Origin: Bin87 sp965222895 | GTDB taxonomy: Bacteria; Chloroflexota; Dehalococcoidia; Lucifugimonadales; UBA3495 | DNA: 64,000 nucleotides | Assembly (NCBI GenBank): GCA_965222895.1 | Contig: CBDCVB010000002.1 | Span: 2,170,001 to 2,234,000, forward strand | Direction of reading: 5' to 3' | Shown: piece by piece, positions 56,877 through 64,000 of the stretch | How positions within the stretch are numbered: position 1 is the stretch's first letter | Layout of the letters: each line of letters opens with the position of its first letter | Made by a program: the position numbers and the translations under genes | The notes under the pieces: generated by a model | Told to the model about the DNA's origin: nothing | Database searches by the model: none | Seen by the model: only the letters and a program-made list of their open reading frames with translations

Positions 56877-57398
56877 ATGAAACTTTCACTCCAAACGGTT
56901 GCGTTGTCGGTCTTCGCCATCTCCTTGTTGGCCTCCATCGGCACCGCCAGCTCCATCCAAGCCTACTTTCGGATTGTTGACTCGGTGAACGATTGCGAGA
57001 TCCGCTACGAGGACAAGACGCAGTATAACGCGGCGGGTAGCCCCTGCGAATCCAAGTGGGAAGCCCTCAAGGGGAGCGATAACTGCGTCAACTTGGCGCC
57101 GGATACGTCGGATACGTCCACGGACTTGGTCTTCAAGGACGTGAACAAACCGGGAGCGTCCTGGGTTGGCCTCTATATTTGGTGGCCTGTCGCGAAGGAT
57201 ACCATCAAGTTCAACGAGCATTGGATGAACCAATACACCAGCTCCTGTCGCAAAGCGTTCGTGGGGATTCACGAGTCGGGGCACGCCCAACGCCTGGCCC
57301 ACTCTTATTCGCCCAACATAATGGAGGACACGGTTCAAACGAGGTGTAGTCTGGGTGACCACGACAAGGCGGACTACCGCGAAAAGTGGGGTAATTAA
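56877..57398 (+). CDS. secreted metzincin-like zinc protease, unknown family
   Basis: 173 aa. A signal peptide (residues 1-26, LSVFAISLLASIGTASS) is followed by FRIVDSVNDCEIRYEDKTQY. Near residue 133 is the zinc site GIHESGHAQRLAHSYSPNIM: HExxHxxxxxH with Arg in place of the usual Gly, and SPNIMED as a Met-turn 7-8 residues on. Two Cys pairs are likely disulfides. It probably acts outside the cell on unknown proteins. AAAGGAATTAATTGAC precedes the ATG. The stop is immediately followed by the next secreted-protein gene. Confidence 0.75.
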   Translation: MKLSLQTVALSVFAISLLASIGTASSIQAYFRIVDSVNDCEIRYEDKTQYNAAGSPCESKWEALKGSDNCVNLAPDTSDTSTDLVFKDVNKPGASWVGLYIWWPVAKDTIKFNEHWMNQYTSSCRKAFVGIHESGHAQRLAHSYSPNIMEDTVQTRCSLGDHDKADYREKWGN

Positions 57399-57876
57399 GA
57401 TGATCAACAACATCAAAAATCGTAGGGCACTCTGGATCGCCCTCATCGGTGTTTCCATCCTACTACTGGCCCTGGGTGTAGGCCAGTACGCGCGAGGCGG
57501 GCCGTTGCCGCTGGCAACCGGAGCCCCGCTGTGGGTAACGGATATCAGGGATGACCGGAAACTGTCCGGCCTCGCCGACAACATCTGGTTCGGCCAGGTC
57601 ATGGGAAAGACTGGCCAAGTGGAGGACTCCGCGCCGGCTACGCACTACTCCGTCGTTGTGTTTGAGTCGCTCAAAGGAGAGCTTTCCGGCATGATCACAG
57701 TCAGCCAAGAGGGTGCCGATATGTCCAACGGTCAGTAATTCAGAATATAAGGAGCCCCTGACCTGTTGGAACCCGGCAAATCCTACCTCTTCATTACCAG
57801 AGCTCGACTTTGTACAAAAGCTAGATAAATTATAAGAACAGGGCAAGCTCGACCAAATCACCACAAGAGGTCGAGT

Positions 57877-59241
57877 ATGCCCACCCTGCCCGCAGTCATA
57901 GTAACCCTGCTGCTGCCCTTTGAGCACCTGTTTGACCCCAGGACCTGGCGCAAAGCCCGACTCCTGGCCATGGGAGCGATCCTGTCTCCCGGCAAACGCA
58001 CCGTGTCCTCCGCCCTCAACATCCTGGGGATTGGGCAGCACGGCGACTTCGCCGTCTATCACCACGTGCTCAACCGCGCCCGATGGTCGCCACTGCAACT
58101 GAGCCGGGCGCTGTTGCTGCTGGTGGCCGGGCGCCTTGGTTCGTCCACCGAGCCGTTGGTGTTCGGCATTGACGAGACGGTGGAGCGACGCTGGGGCCGG
58201 AAGATTGCGGCCAAGGGGTGGTATCGGGATCCGGTGCGGTCCAAGGACGACCAGGTGGTGATGACCCCCGGATTGCAATGGGTGAGCCTGATGTTGCTGA
58301 CGCGTATCGGGTGGGCGGGTCGATACTGGGCGCTGCCGTTTTTGACCGCGCTGGTGGTGTCGGCCCGCTACGACCGGCGCAAAGGCCGCCGGCACAAGAC
58401 GGTAACCGACTACGCCCAGCAGATGCTGGTCTGCCTGCGCCGTTGGCTGCCGGAGAGGGACCTGGTGGTGGTGGCCGATGGCGGCTACGCCAAGCGCGAG
58501 TTCCTGCGGCATTGCCAGAGTATGTCAAAGCCGATTGTCGTCGTCACCAAACTGCGCAAGGACGCGTCCCTGTACCAGCCCGCGCCAGCGCGGCGGCCCG
58601 GCCAGATCGGGCGGCCCCGGGTGGTCGGCGCGCGACTGCCCAGTCCCACGGCGGTGCTGGACGATCCCGCTACACAATGGATTCCCTACCGCGCCACCGG
58701 TTCCGACGGCAGTACCGCCATGGTCGAGCTCGCTTCGGGCGTAGCGCTGTGGTACCACGGCGGGCCGCCGCGCCTTCCCATACGTTGGGTCGTCATCAGA
58801 TACCTGGCGGAGCGCCGCGGGCCCTATGCTTTACTATGCACCGACACCGAGGCGGAACCCCTGCGGATACTGCAGTGGTATCTGCTGCGGTGGCAGGTCG
58901 AGGTGACCTTTGAGGAGCTGCGGGCTCACCTGGGCATGGAAACCCAGCGCCAGTGGTCGGAACGAGCCATCGCCCGAACCACCCCCGCGCTCTTTGGCCT
59001 GTTCAGCGTGGTGACGCTGGCCGCGGATATCCTGATCGAACAGCGTGGCGGCATGGCGCCGCGCACCGCGGCGTGGTATGACAAAACCAGCCCTTCCTTC
59101 GCCGACGCCATCGCCATGGTCAGACGACACCTCTGGGTGCAGCAGGGAACTTTTATGCCGTCCGAGCGCGAGCACGAATCGATAAAAGTCCCGCGCCTCT
59201 TGTACCACAGGATGCTCGACACGCTAGCCTATGCCGCTTGA
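57877..59241 (+). CDS. DDE transposase (DDE_5 / IS701-like)
   Basis: 454 aa, uninterrupted. LVFGIDETVERRWGRKI holds the first catalytic Asp, LVVVADGGYAKREFLRHCQS the second, and RWQVEVTFEELRAHLGMETQ the Glu. FEELRAHLGMETQRQWSERA corresponds to the C(1)-type signature of DDE_5 enzymes. It looks intact and active. The frame is in the same direction as the interrupted host gene. Confidence 0.9.
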   Translation: MPTLPAVIVTLLLPFEHLFDPRTWRKARLLAMGAILSPGKRTVSSALNILGIGQHGDFAVYHHVLNRARWSPLQLSRALLLLVAGRLGSSTEPLVFGIDETVERRWGRKIAAKGWYRDPVRSKDDQVVMTPGLQWVSLMLLTRIGWAGRYWALPFLTALVVSARYDRRKGRRHKTVTDYAQQMLVCLRRWLPERDLVVVADGGYAKREFLRHCQSMSKPIVVVTKLRKDASLYQPAPARRPGQIGRPRVVGARLPSPTAVLDDPATQWIPYRATGSDGSTAMVELASGVALWYHGGPPRLPIRWVVIRYLAERRGPYALLCTDTEAEPLRILQWYLLRWQVEVTFEELRAHLGMETQRQWSERAIARTTPALFGLFSVVTLAADILIEQRGGMAPRTAAWYDKTSPSFADAIAMVRRHLWVQQGTFMPSEREHESIKVPRLLYHRMLDTLAYAA

Positions 59242-59348
59242 TTGTACAAAGCCGAGAGCGCGAGCACGAATCGATAAAAGTCCCGCGCCTCTTGTACCAC
59301 AGGATGCTCGACACGCTAGCCTATGCCGCTTGATTGTACAAAGCCGAG
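59165..59348 (+). repeat. 92-bp tandem duplication of the IS right end
   Basis: Two perfect 92-bp copies begin at 59165 and 59257. Each includes the last codons of the transposase and a full right inverted repeat (GATTGTACAAAGCCGAG). Confidence 0.93.
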
Positions 59349-59608
59349 TTACCAGAGCAGACCCCGCTGAGGGGTACCACGTGGTGGTGCCCGGTGTTGG
59401 AAACCTGCTCCTTGACGTGGACGACAACGCTGGTCGAGCGGCTGTCTTGGGGAGCACTGACGCTAATAGTCTCCGCGAACGATTCGAGAGCGCGATTGCG
59501 AACGAAGAGCCGGTGCCCCTCAACTAACGGATTCTCGGCGCAGCCTTAAACCGGCGGAACGCGGGAACATTCCGTCGTTGCCGGGTTAGGGGTTCGCTGA
59601 AGGGGGAT

Positions 59609-59893
59609 GCCCAAGCTGGAGAAACGCTTTATGTTGTGGAGTCCGCTGAGGTCAAGACTGCGTCGGGTGACGGAGCGTCGGAAGCTTTGAGGTACAATGT
59701 GCTGCAGTTGACGGCAGATCAGGAGTACGTCTTGTTCTTGCATAGTAAGGCGGATCCTGCGGGTTATCCTGCGCGGTATGGGACACCATCTGGACACACC
59801 CAGGAGAACCCGGCATCGCGCAGTTGGACTTGGAAGGGCGTCTCACCTTTATCGCGACTGATAGGTACAAAACCCTGGGTCGTCCCTGTTTGT
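59609..59893 (+). pseudogene. fragment of a secreted protein related to the upstream gene
   Basis: The frame GDAQAGETLYVVESAEVKTA, then YNVLQLTADQEYVLFLHSKA has no start and decays into unrelated sequence after SWTWKGVSPLSRLIG. The LTADQEYVLFLHS element parallels LLEPGKSYLFITR in the gene cut by the IS, so this may be a diverged relative or a degraded second copy. Confidence 0.5.
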
Positions 59894-59948
59894 GTGGTTC
59901 TTAGAGTGATGATAAGGGGTGGCGTCCGGTTAAGAAGTGCAATGTTTG

Positions 59949-60233
59949 TCATACTTGGTTGTTGATGTGGTTCAAGGGATGCCTCTGGGATTTTGCTTTG
60001 GCGAGCCTGCTTAGGCCTTCGGGCACCAAGCGGTGCTTTTGCTTTCCTAGTCGGCTTTGGCGTACAAGGGTGTTTGTCAACACCCGGCCGCTTTTAACGG
60101 CTGATTCCGCAGCCGCGATCGGGGAAGTTTCCTGTGTCTTTCCTTCCATACGTTTCTGCCTCAATAGCCTGACTTGTCGGTCTGTAATCAACGGTACCTC
60201 CGTACCGAATGATTGCCCCATCACGACCGGCAA
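59949..60233 (-). pseudogene. IS21 IstA N-terminal remnant
   Basis: LITDRQVRLLRQKRMEGKTQ matches the start of the IS21 IstA transposase (HTH region). The continuation AVKSGRVLTNTLVRQ and KQKHRLV fits loosely and then fails; no catalytic part or IstB is present. No gene is supported in the rest of 59894-60464. Confidence 0.5.
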
Positions 60234-60464
60234 AAACAGTCGACGCTACTGGCATTCGTTATTGTCGTTAATCAGCAGGAAACGGACGCCTATCCCTACG
60301 GGAGCAGCATCCCACGGCCCCCCTGAAGAACACAAGACCAACAGGAGAAAAATGCCCGGCACGGAGGCAATGGAAATATAACCCATCGACACCGACGCCA
60401 TCAACGAGAGACCGGCCAGCCGGCCGAAAAGCCACACACGCACCCAAGAAGAGTAAACCGAAAC

Positions 60465-61541
60465 ATGACCTTGCAAACGGAAACAGCGAACAACATCAGA
60501 CAGAAGGGGAACAAGAGCACCGAAGTTGCCGACTTCGCGGAGCTGACCCAGCGAATACGCGAACGGGGCCTGCTGGAGCGCCAGCCAGGCTACTACGCCC
60601 TGAAGGTGGCGTCCACCGGCGCCATGCTGGCCCTGAGCATCACGGTCCTCCTAACCGTGGGCAACACGTGGCTCCAGCTGGCAAACGCGGCGTTCCTGGC
60701 CTTTGTGTTCGGACAGATCGGCTACATCGGCCACGACGCCGGACACCTGGCCATCTGCCGGTCGGCTCGCAACAACCGGATCATCGGCTACGCAGCCAGC
60801 GCACTCATCAACGTCAGCCAGTCGTGGTGGATAAACCAGCACAACCAGCATCACCGCACTCCCAACAACCTGGACGAAGACCCCCACACGCTCATCCCGG
60901 TGCTCGTCTTCTCAGAAGAACGAGCCAAACGCCTGAGGGGCATCATCAGGCGGACCACCGCCTACCAGGCCTTCTACTTCATACCGCTCCTGACCATGGA
61001 GGCCATGAGCATGCGGTGGGCCAGCACATTGTTCCTGGCCGGAAGGTACCGCCCCAGCAGCTGGCCGATCGAAGCCACGTTCATGGCCCTGCACACCGCA
61101 CTGTACTGCAGCCTGCTGATATACGCGCTTGGCCCCTGGCAGGCACTGGCCTTCGCACTTGTCCACCAGGCGATATTCGGCATCTACTACGGCATGATAT
61201 TCGCGCCGAACCACAAAGGTATGCTGATCCTGGATGACGACAACCCACTGGACTTCGTGCGCACCCAGGTACTGACCACCCGCAACGTCAGGCCCAGCCC
61301 GGTGGCCGACTTCCTATACGGCGGTCTCAACCACCAAATCGAACACCATCTGTTCACGATGATGCCTCGCAACCAGCTCGGCAGGGCCCGTCCCATCGTC
61401 AGGGAGTTCTGCCGCGAACGGGGAATCCCATACTACGAAACCAGTTCGCTGCGGTCCTACCGCGAGATACTGACCCACATGCACGAGGTCTCGTCCGTTC
61501 TCAGGAAACGCCCGGCACTGGCGGCCAGCAACCAAGCTTAG
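60465..61541 (+). CDS. fatty acid / acyl-lipid desaturase
   Basis: 358 aa, four main membrane helices. The three His boxes are HDAGH (90-94), HNQHH (126-130, in SWWINQHNQHHRTPNNLDED) and HQIEHH (about 290-295, in GGLNHQIEHHLFTMMPR). It inserts a double bond into membrane acyl chains with a di-iron site. NHQIEHHLF is the front-end/omega-type motif. It lies between IS630 copies, unlike the surrounding core genes, and is a plausible passenger gene. Confidence 0.93.
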   Translation: MTLQTETANNIRQKGNKSTEVADFAELTQRIRERGLLERQPGYYALKVASTGAMLALSITVLLTVGNTWLQLANAAFLAFVFGQIGYIGHDAGHLAICRSARNNRIIGYAASALINVSQSWWINQHNQHHRTPNNLDEDPHTLIPVLVFSEERAKRLRGIIRRTTAYQAFYFIPLLTMEAMSMRWASTLFLAGRYRPSSWPIEATFMALHTALYCSLLIYALGPWQALAFALVHQAIFGIYYGMIFAPNHKGMLILDDDNPLDFVRTQVLTTRNVRPSPVADFLYGGLNHQIEHHLFTMMPRNQLGRARPIVREFCRERGIPYYETSSLRSYREILTHMHEVSSVLRKRPALAASNQA

Positions 61542-61659
61542 AGCAACAAAGCCCAGAAGCCGCACCAACGCCAAAAGGAGCACGAAATTAGGACGCGAAA
61601 TCAGAATGGTACCACCCCGGTAGGAACATCCAACAGGAGATGACGGAGACTGCCTGCCT

Positions 61660-61737
61660 ATGGAAATACATACCTGCGCGCAGACGATCGCCAAGTGGAA
61701 CGAGGAGTCCGAGCAGTGGCGACACGGGCAACACTGA
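61660..61737 (+). CDS. very small ORF coupled to the next gene
   Basis: 25 codons (MEIHTCAQTIAKWNEESEQW...). The TGA stop is immediately followed by the ATG of the next gene. It may be a leader peptide or a chance ORF. The only support is the tight junction. Otherwise 61542-61737 is empty. Confidence 0.3.
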   Translation: MEIHTCAQTIAKWNEESEQWRHGQH

Positions 61738-62094
61738 ATGCAACTGAAGAATCCGGAGCTGCTGACCGAGCACCCGACCTACGAGGACTTCTGGGGCGAG
61801 CCGCCCGAGCCCAACGATCCTACCCTACGGCCTGAGTACGAGGAACAACCAACCTGGTATCAGGTCTATGAGACCGTCACCGAGGGCACCCCAGTGACAC
61901 CACCGTTCGCCACCGAGCAGGAACTGGCGGACTATCTGGTCCGCCACAATTACGGCACCCAAGAACAGATTGACGCCTCCGTCAGAAATGGCTGGGCCCC
62001 CACCTTCGCGTTCATTGGCGGCAAGACCGTCTCGACCTTCGAGATACCGGCCGAACAGGAGCGACAACAACTGGGGCGACAGGCCGGGGAGTAA
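61738..62094 (+). CDS. phage/mobile-element hypothetical protein
   Basis: 118 aa. YEEQPTWYQVYETVTEGTPV then TPPFATEQELADYLVRHNYG resembles small proteins common in prophages and actinobacterial genomes (GYQ-WET-SEGSP-SPVF pattern) of unknown function. Acidic and soluble, with no motif beyond that. The 62095-62291 gap beyond it has no clear gene. Confidence 0.6.
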   Translation: MQLKNPELLTEHPTYEDFWGEPPEPNDPTLRPEYEEQPTWYQVYETVTEGTPVTPPFATEQELADYLVRHNYGTQEQIDASVRNGWAPTFAFIGGKTVSTFEIPAEQERQQLGRQAGE

Positions 62095-62291
62095 AAACAC
62101 ATAACGAAGAAAGCAGAATTCGTCAGCCCACTCCCCGCCGGGATACACCGCCCCACAAGGACGGCAGTACTTCCGGATAGGTTCGCCAGGTGCGCATCGA
62201 GATCCACCCGTACCAGCCACTGAGCTCGATGCTGGACTGATGCTGACCCTACAGAAGGCGCAATATACCCGAACGCCTATGGTCAGGCTAG

Positions 62292-63535
62292 TACTGGTTC
62301 AAATCAGTATTGTAAGTTGTATTAGTGAAAGGCCTACAAATGCTACGCTGACCGCAAGATCGAATGGTGGGGAGGTGTGGCAAACATGGCCCTGGAGCAA
62401 TACGCAGTACGGTTGACGCCGGAGGAGCGGGAGCAACTGAGCCGACTGCTACGTAGCGGCAAAAGTTCGGCTCGCATCGTCGCCCGGGCGCGCATTCTAC
62501 TTAAAGTTGATGAGGGATGGAACGCACCTCAGGTGGTGGCCGCTTTGGACGTGTCCAAGGGTACGGTGTACCGGGCCAAAAGGCGGTACGCTGAGGAAGG
62601 TTTGGATGGCGTGTTGCAGGATCGGGTCCAGGCCAACCGGTATCGCAAGCTGGACGACAAGGGCGAGGCCCACCTGATTGCCCTGGCGTGCAGCCCAGCG
62701 CCCGCTGGCCACGACCACTGGACCTTGCAGCTGCTGGCCGACCGAGTGGTGGAGTTGGGGTTGGTGGAGTCGTTATCGTACGAGACGGTGCGGTTGAGGC
62801 TCAAAAAAACGTCCTCCAGCCGTGGCGGAAGCAGCAGTGGTGCATCCCGAAAGTAGGCGGCGAATTCGTGGCGGCGATGGAGGACGTGCTGGACTTGTAT
62901 GCTGAGCCCTACGACCCCGATCGGCCGGTGGTCTGCTTCGATGAGACCTCGACCCAGTTGCTGGCCGACGCCAGGGCGCCCATCCCAGTGCAACCGGGAC
63001 CACCGCGGCGCCAGGATTACGAGTATCGCCGCGGCGGCACCCGCAACATCTTCCTGACCTGCGAGCCCCTGGCGGGCTGGCGACACGTGGCGATTACCGA
63101 GCGCCGCACCATGGAAGACTTCGCCCACCAGATGCGCTGGCTGGTGGATGAGGCTTACCCCGATGCCCCGGTGGTGCGGGTGGTTCTGGACAACCTGAAC
63201 ACGCACCGCATGGCTTCCCTCTATGAGACCTTCCCCGCCGCCGAAGCCCGGCGCATCGTGAAGTGGCTGGAGTTTCACCACACGCCCAAGCACGCCAGTT
63301 GGCTCAATCCTGTCCTGAGCTTGCCGAAGGGATGGCGGAGATCGAGTTCAGCGTGTTGACCCGGGCCTGTCTCCAGGGGCGTAATCCCGACGAGACTGCC
63401 CTGCAGCAAGCCATCAACGCCTATGCGGCCGAGCGCAATGCGGCGAGGGCCACCATCAACTGGCGGTTCAACACCCAGGACGCCCGAGCCAAACTGCATC
63501 GCCTATATCCCTTCAATTTCAAGATTGATTGAGTA
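62292..63535 (+). mobile_element. IS630-type element II, copy B, 1244 bp
   Basis: Outer TA at 62292 and 63534. Ends AGTACTGGTTCAAATCAGTA and, reversed, AGTACTCAATCAATCTTGAA. Same length as copy A and nearly the same sequence, in opposite orientation. It has cut off the 5' end of a DNA methyltransferase gene on its right. Confidence 0.9.
62386..63532 (+). pseudogene. IS630-family transposase, copy B
   Basis: ATG at 62386 after GGGGAGGTGTGG. HTH part MALEQYAVRLTPEEREQLSR to LQDRVQANRYRKLDDKGEAH reaches an A7 run (62803-62809). The catalytic part continues in the next frame (VVCFDETSTQLLADARA, VVRVVLDNLNTHRMASLYET, HHTPKHASWLN). It is then disrupted by the 23-bp insert 63309-63331 (CTGAGCTTGCCGAAGGG) before MAEIEFSVLTRACLQGR. 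Differences from copy A are scattered substitutions. Confidence 0.88.
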
Positions 63536-64000
63536 CTAGGGTCAAGGATGTGTGGGGTTGGGACACCGACGTGCATCCGGCCTGGAAAGCCAGTATTGCC
63601 GACGATTACCCGGCGGTTCACGCGGCGATTGAAGCAGTGGAAGCCTGCGGCCACGAGAACCAGGCCGTCTATATCGCATACATGGTAATCCGGCTACTGG
63701 AATGCCGGCGGGTTCTAAAGCCGACGGGCAGCATCTACGTACACTGCGACGACCGGGCCAACAGTTACCTGCGGATGCTGCTGAACGCCATTTTCGGGGC
63801 CGATAACTTCCGCAACGAAATCGTGTGGCGCCGGGCCACGTCCCACAACGACTCCACCCGCTGGGGGCGCATCCTGGACACCATCCTGTTCTACGGCAAA
63901 ACCGATGTTCATACGTGGAACGGCGACGCGATCACGGAAGCCAAGACCGATGCTGATTTGCAAGTAGCGTATCCGTCTACGGATGAACGTGGGCACTATC
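63536..64000 (+). pseudogene. 5'-truncated DNA methyltransferase (type III Mod / DNA_methylase N4/N6), runs off window
   Basis: The open frame from the IS boundary reads WGWDTDVHPAWKASIADDYP, ENQAVYIAYMVIRLLECRR, then VLKPTGSIYVHCDDRANSYL and RMLLNAIFGADNFRNEIVWR. This is the segment after motif IV of beta-class methyltransferases such as type III Mod subunits. The catalytic DPPY region and start have been lost to the IS630 copy. The frame is still open at 64000. Confidence 0.85.

Larger units (their letters stand above)
57803..59348 (+). mobile_element. DDE insertion sequence with 9-bp target duplication and duplicated right end
   Basis: Left end CTCGACTTTGTACAA, right end reversed CTCGGCTTTGTACAA. 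TTACCAGAG flanks at 57794-57802 and 59349-59357 are identical. The final 92 bases before the right end occur twice head to tail (59165-59256 and 59257-59348), so the element carries two right inverted repeats. The 9-bp duplication suits IS4-superfamily elements; the exact family (IS701-like or unassigned) is uncertain. Confidence 0.88.
57400..59527 (+). pseudogene. membrane-anchored/secreted protein gene with stops, split by an IS
   Basis: The N-terminal part (ATG 57400, one TM helix WIALIGVSILLLALGVG, then DIRDDRKLSGLADNIWFGQV, SVVVFESLKGELSGMITVSQ) meets TAA at 57736 and another 15 bases later. The same frame then resumes with GAPDLLEPGKSYLFITR up to the IS. After the IS, ADPAEGYHVVVPGVGNLLLD and RFESAIANEEPVPLN finish the protein. 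Joining across the 9-bp target duplication is in frame. The gene has thus lost function twice. The family is unknown to me. Confidence 0.78.

Noticed and set aside
62298..62312. tRNA T-loop-like GGTTCAAATC
   Set aside because: It is the inverted repeat of the IS630 copy; no cloverleaf can be built around it.

Overview
The window is high-GC bacterial DNA. The gene mix is two F420/flavin LLM-type monooxygenases, a DUF3179 relic, amidohydrolases, an EHN-type epoxide hydrolase, formate-THF ligase, many HEPN-type proteins, dense IS elements and a family of GCGAG...CTCGC palindromes. It fits a Chloroflexota genome, most likely of the SAR202/Dehalococcoidia type. That placement is inferred from gene content; no rRNA or other decisive marker is present, and I found no tRNA.

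Layout. 0-5.4 kb: a two-component system whose response regulator is frameshifted, a YceI-like lipoprotein, an LLM oxidoreductase and a coiled-coil protein. 5.4-7.9 kb: a second LLM gene cut by an IS4-type element with a perfect 11-bp target duplication. 8.1-10.9 kb: sppA, mazG, a membrane protein and an FmdB zinc ribbon. 11.0-14.3 kb: a four-copy palindrome array, a Fur/Zur regulator and a zinc-uptake binding protein and permease with no ATPase gene beside them. 14.4-19.6 kb: a decayed DUF3179 gene stopped by an IS1380 element, an alkyltransferase-like protein, an EVE-like/nuclease-like protein and two small enzymes. 19.9-26.5 kb: a hydrolase, a hendecad coiled coil, an NHL propeller, a Panacea-type toxin-antitoxin pair, rplS and priA. 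26.5-28.4 kb: a DUF4276 plus AAA ATPase pair that looks like a defence cassette. 28.7-31.3 kb: fhs and def. 31.35-35.8 kb: a HEPN protein with a small partner, divergent from cca, which is followed by five tandem HEPN/PaREP1-like paralogues coupled by ATGA overlaps and running into secD.

37.6-47.7 kb is about 10 kb of accessory DNA separating secD from secF. It holds an epoxide hydrolase, a large type IIG-like methylase carrying intergenic-type repeats inside its reading frame, two membrane proteins bracketed by a 44-bp direct repeat, two amidohydrolases and many tandem and palindromic repeats. 47.7-52.2 kb: secF, an alcohol dehydrogenase, nfo, a minimal zincin and pgpA. 52.2-63.5 kb is an IS-rich zone: an intact IS1380 copy, a broken IS630, and two near-identical IS630 copies in opposite orientation enclosing a secreted metzincin-like protein, a secreted protein gene cut by another IS, an IstA remnant, a fatty-acid desaturase and a phage-type small protein. 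The window ends inside a DNA methyltransferase that has lost its start to the second IS630 copy.

The most unusual unit is the cca-HEPNx5-secD run. A CCA-adding enzyme overlaps the first of five diverging HEPN-like genes, with a further HEPN pair just across the divergent intergenic region. The nucleotidyltransferase/HEPN pairing recalls MNT-HEPN toxin-antitoxin logic, but the architecture here is one I cannot match to a described system.
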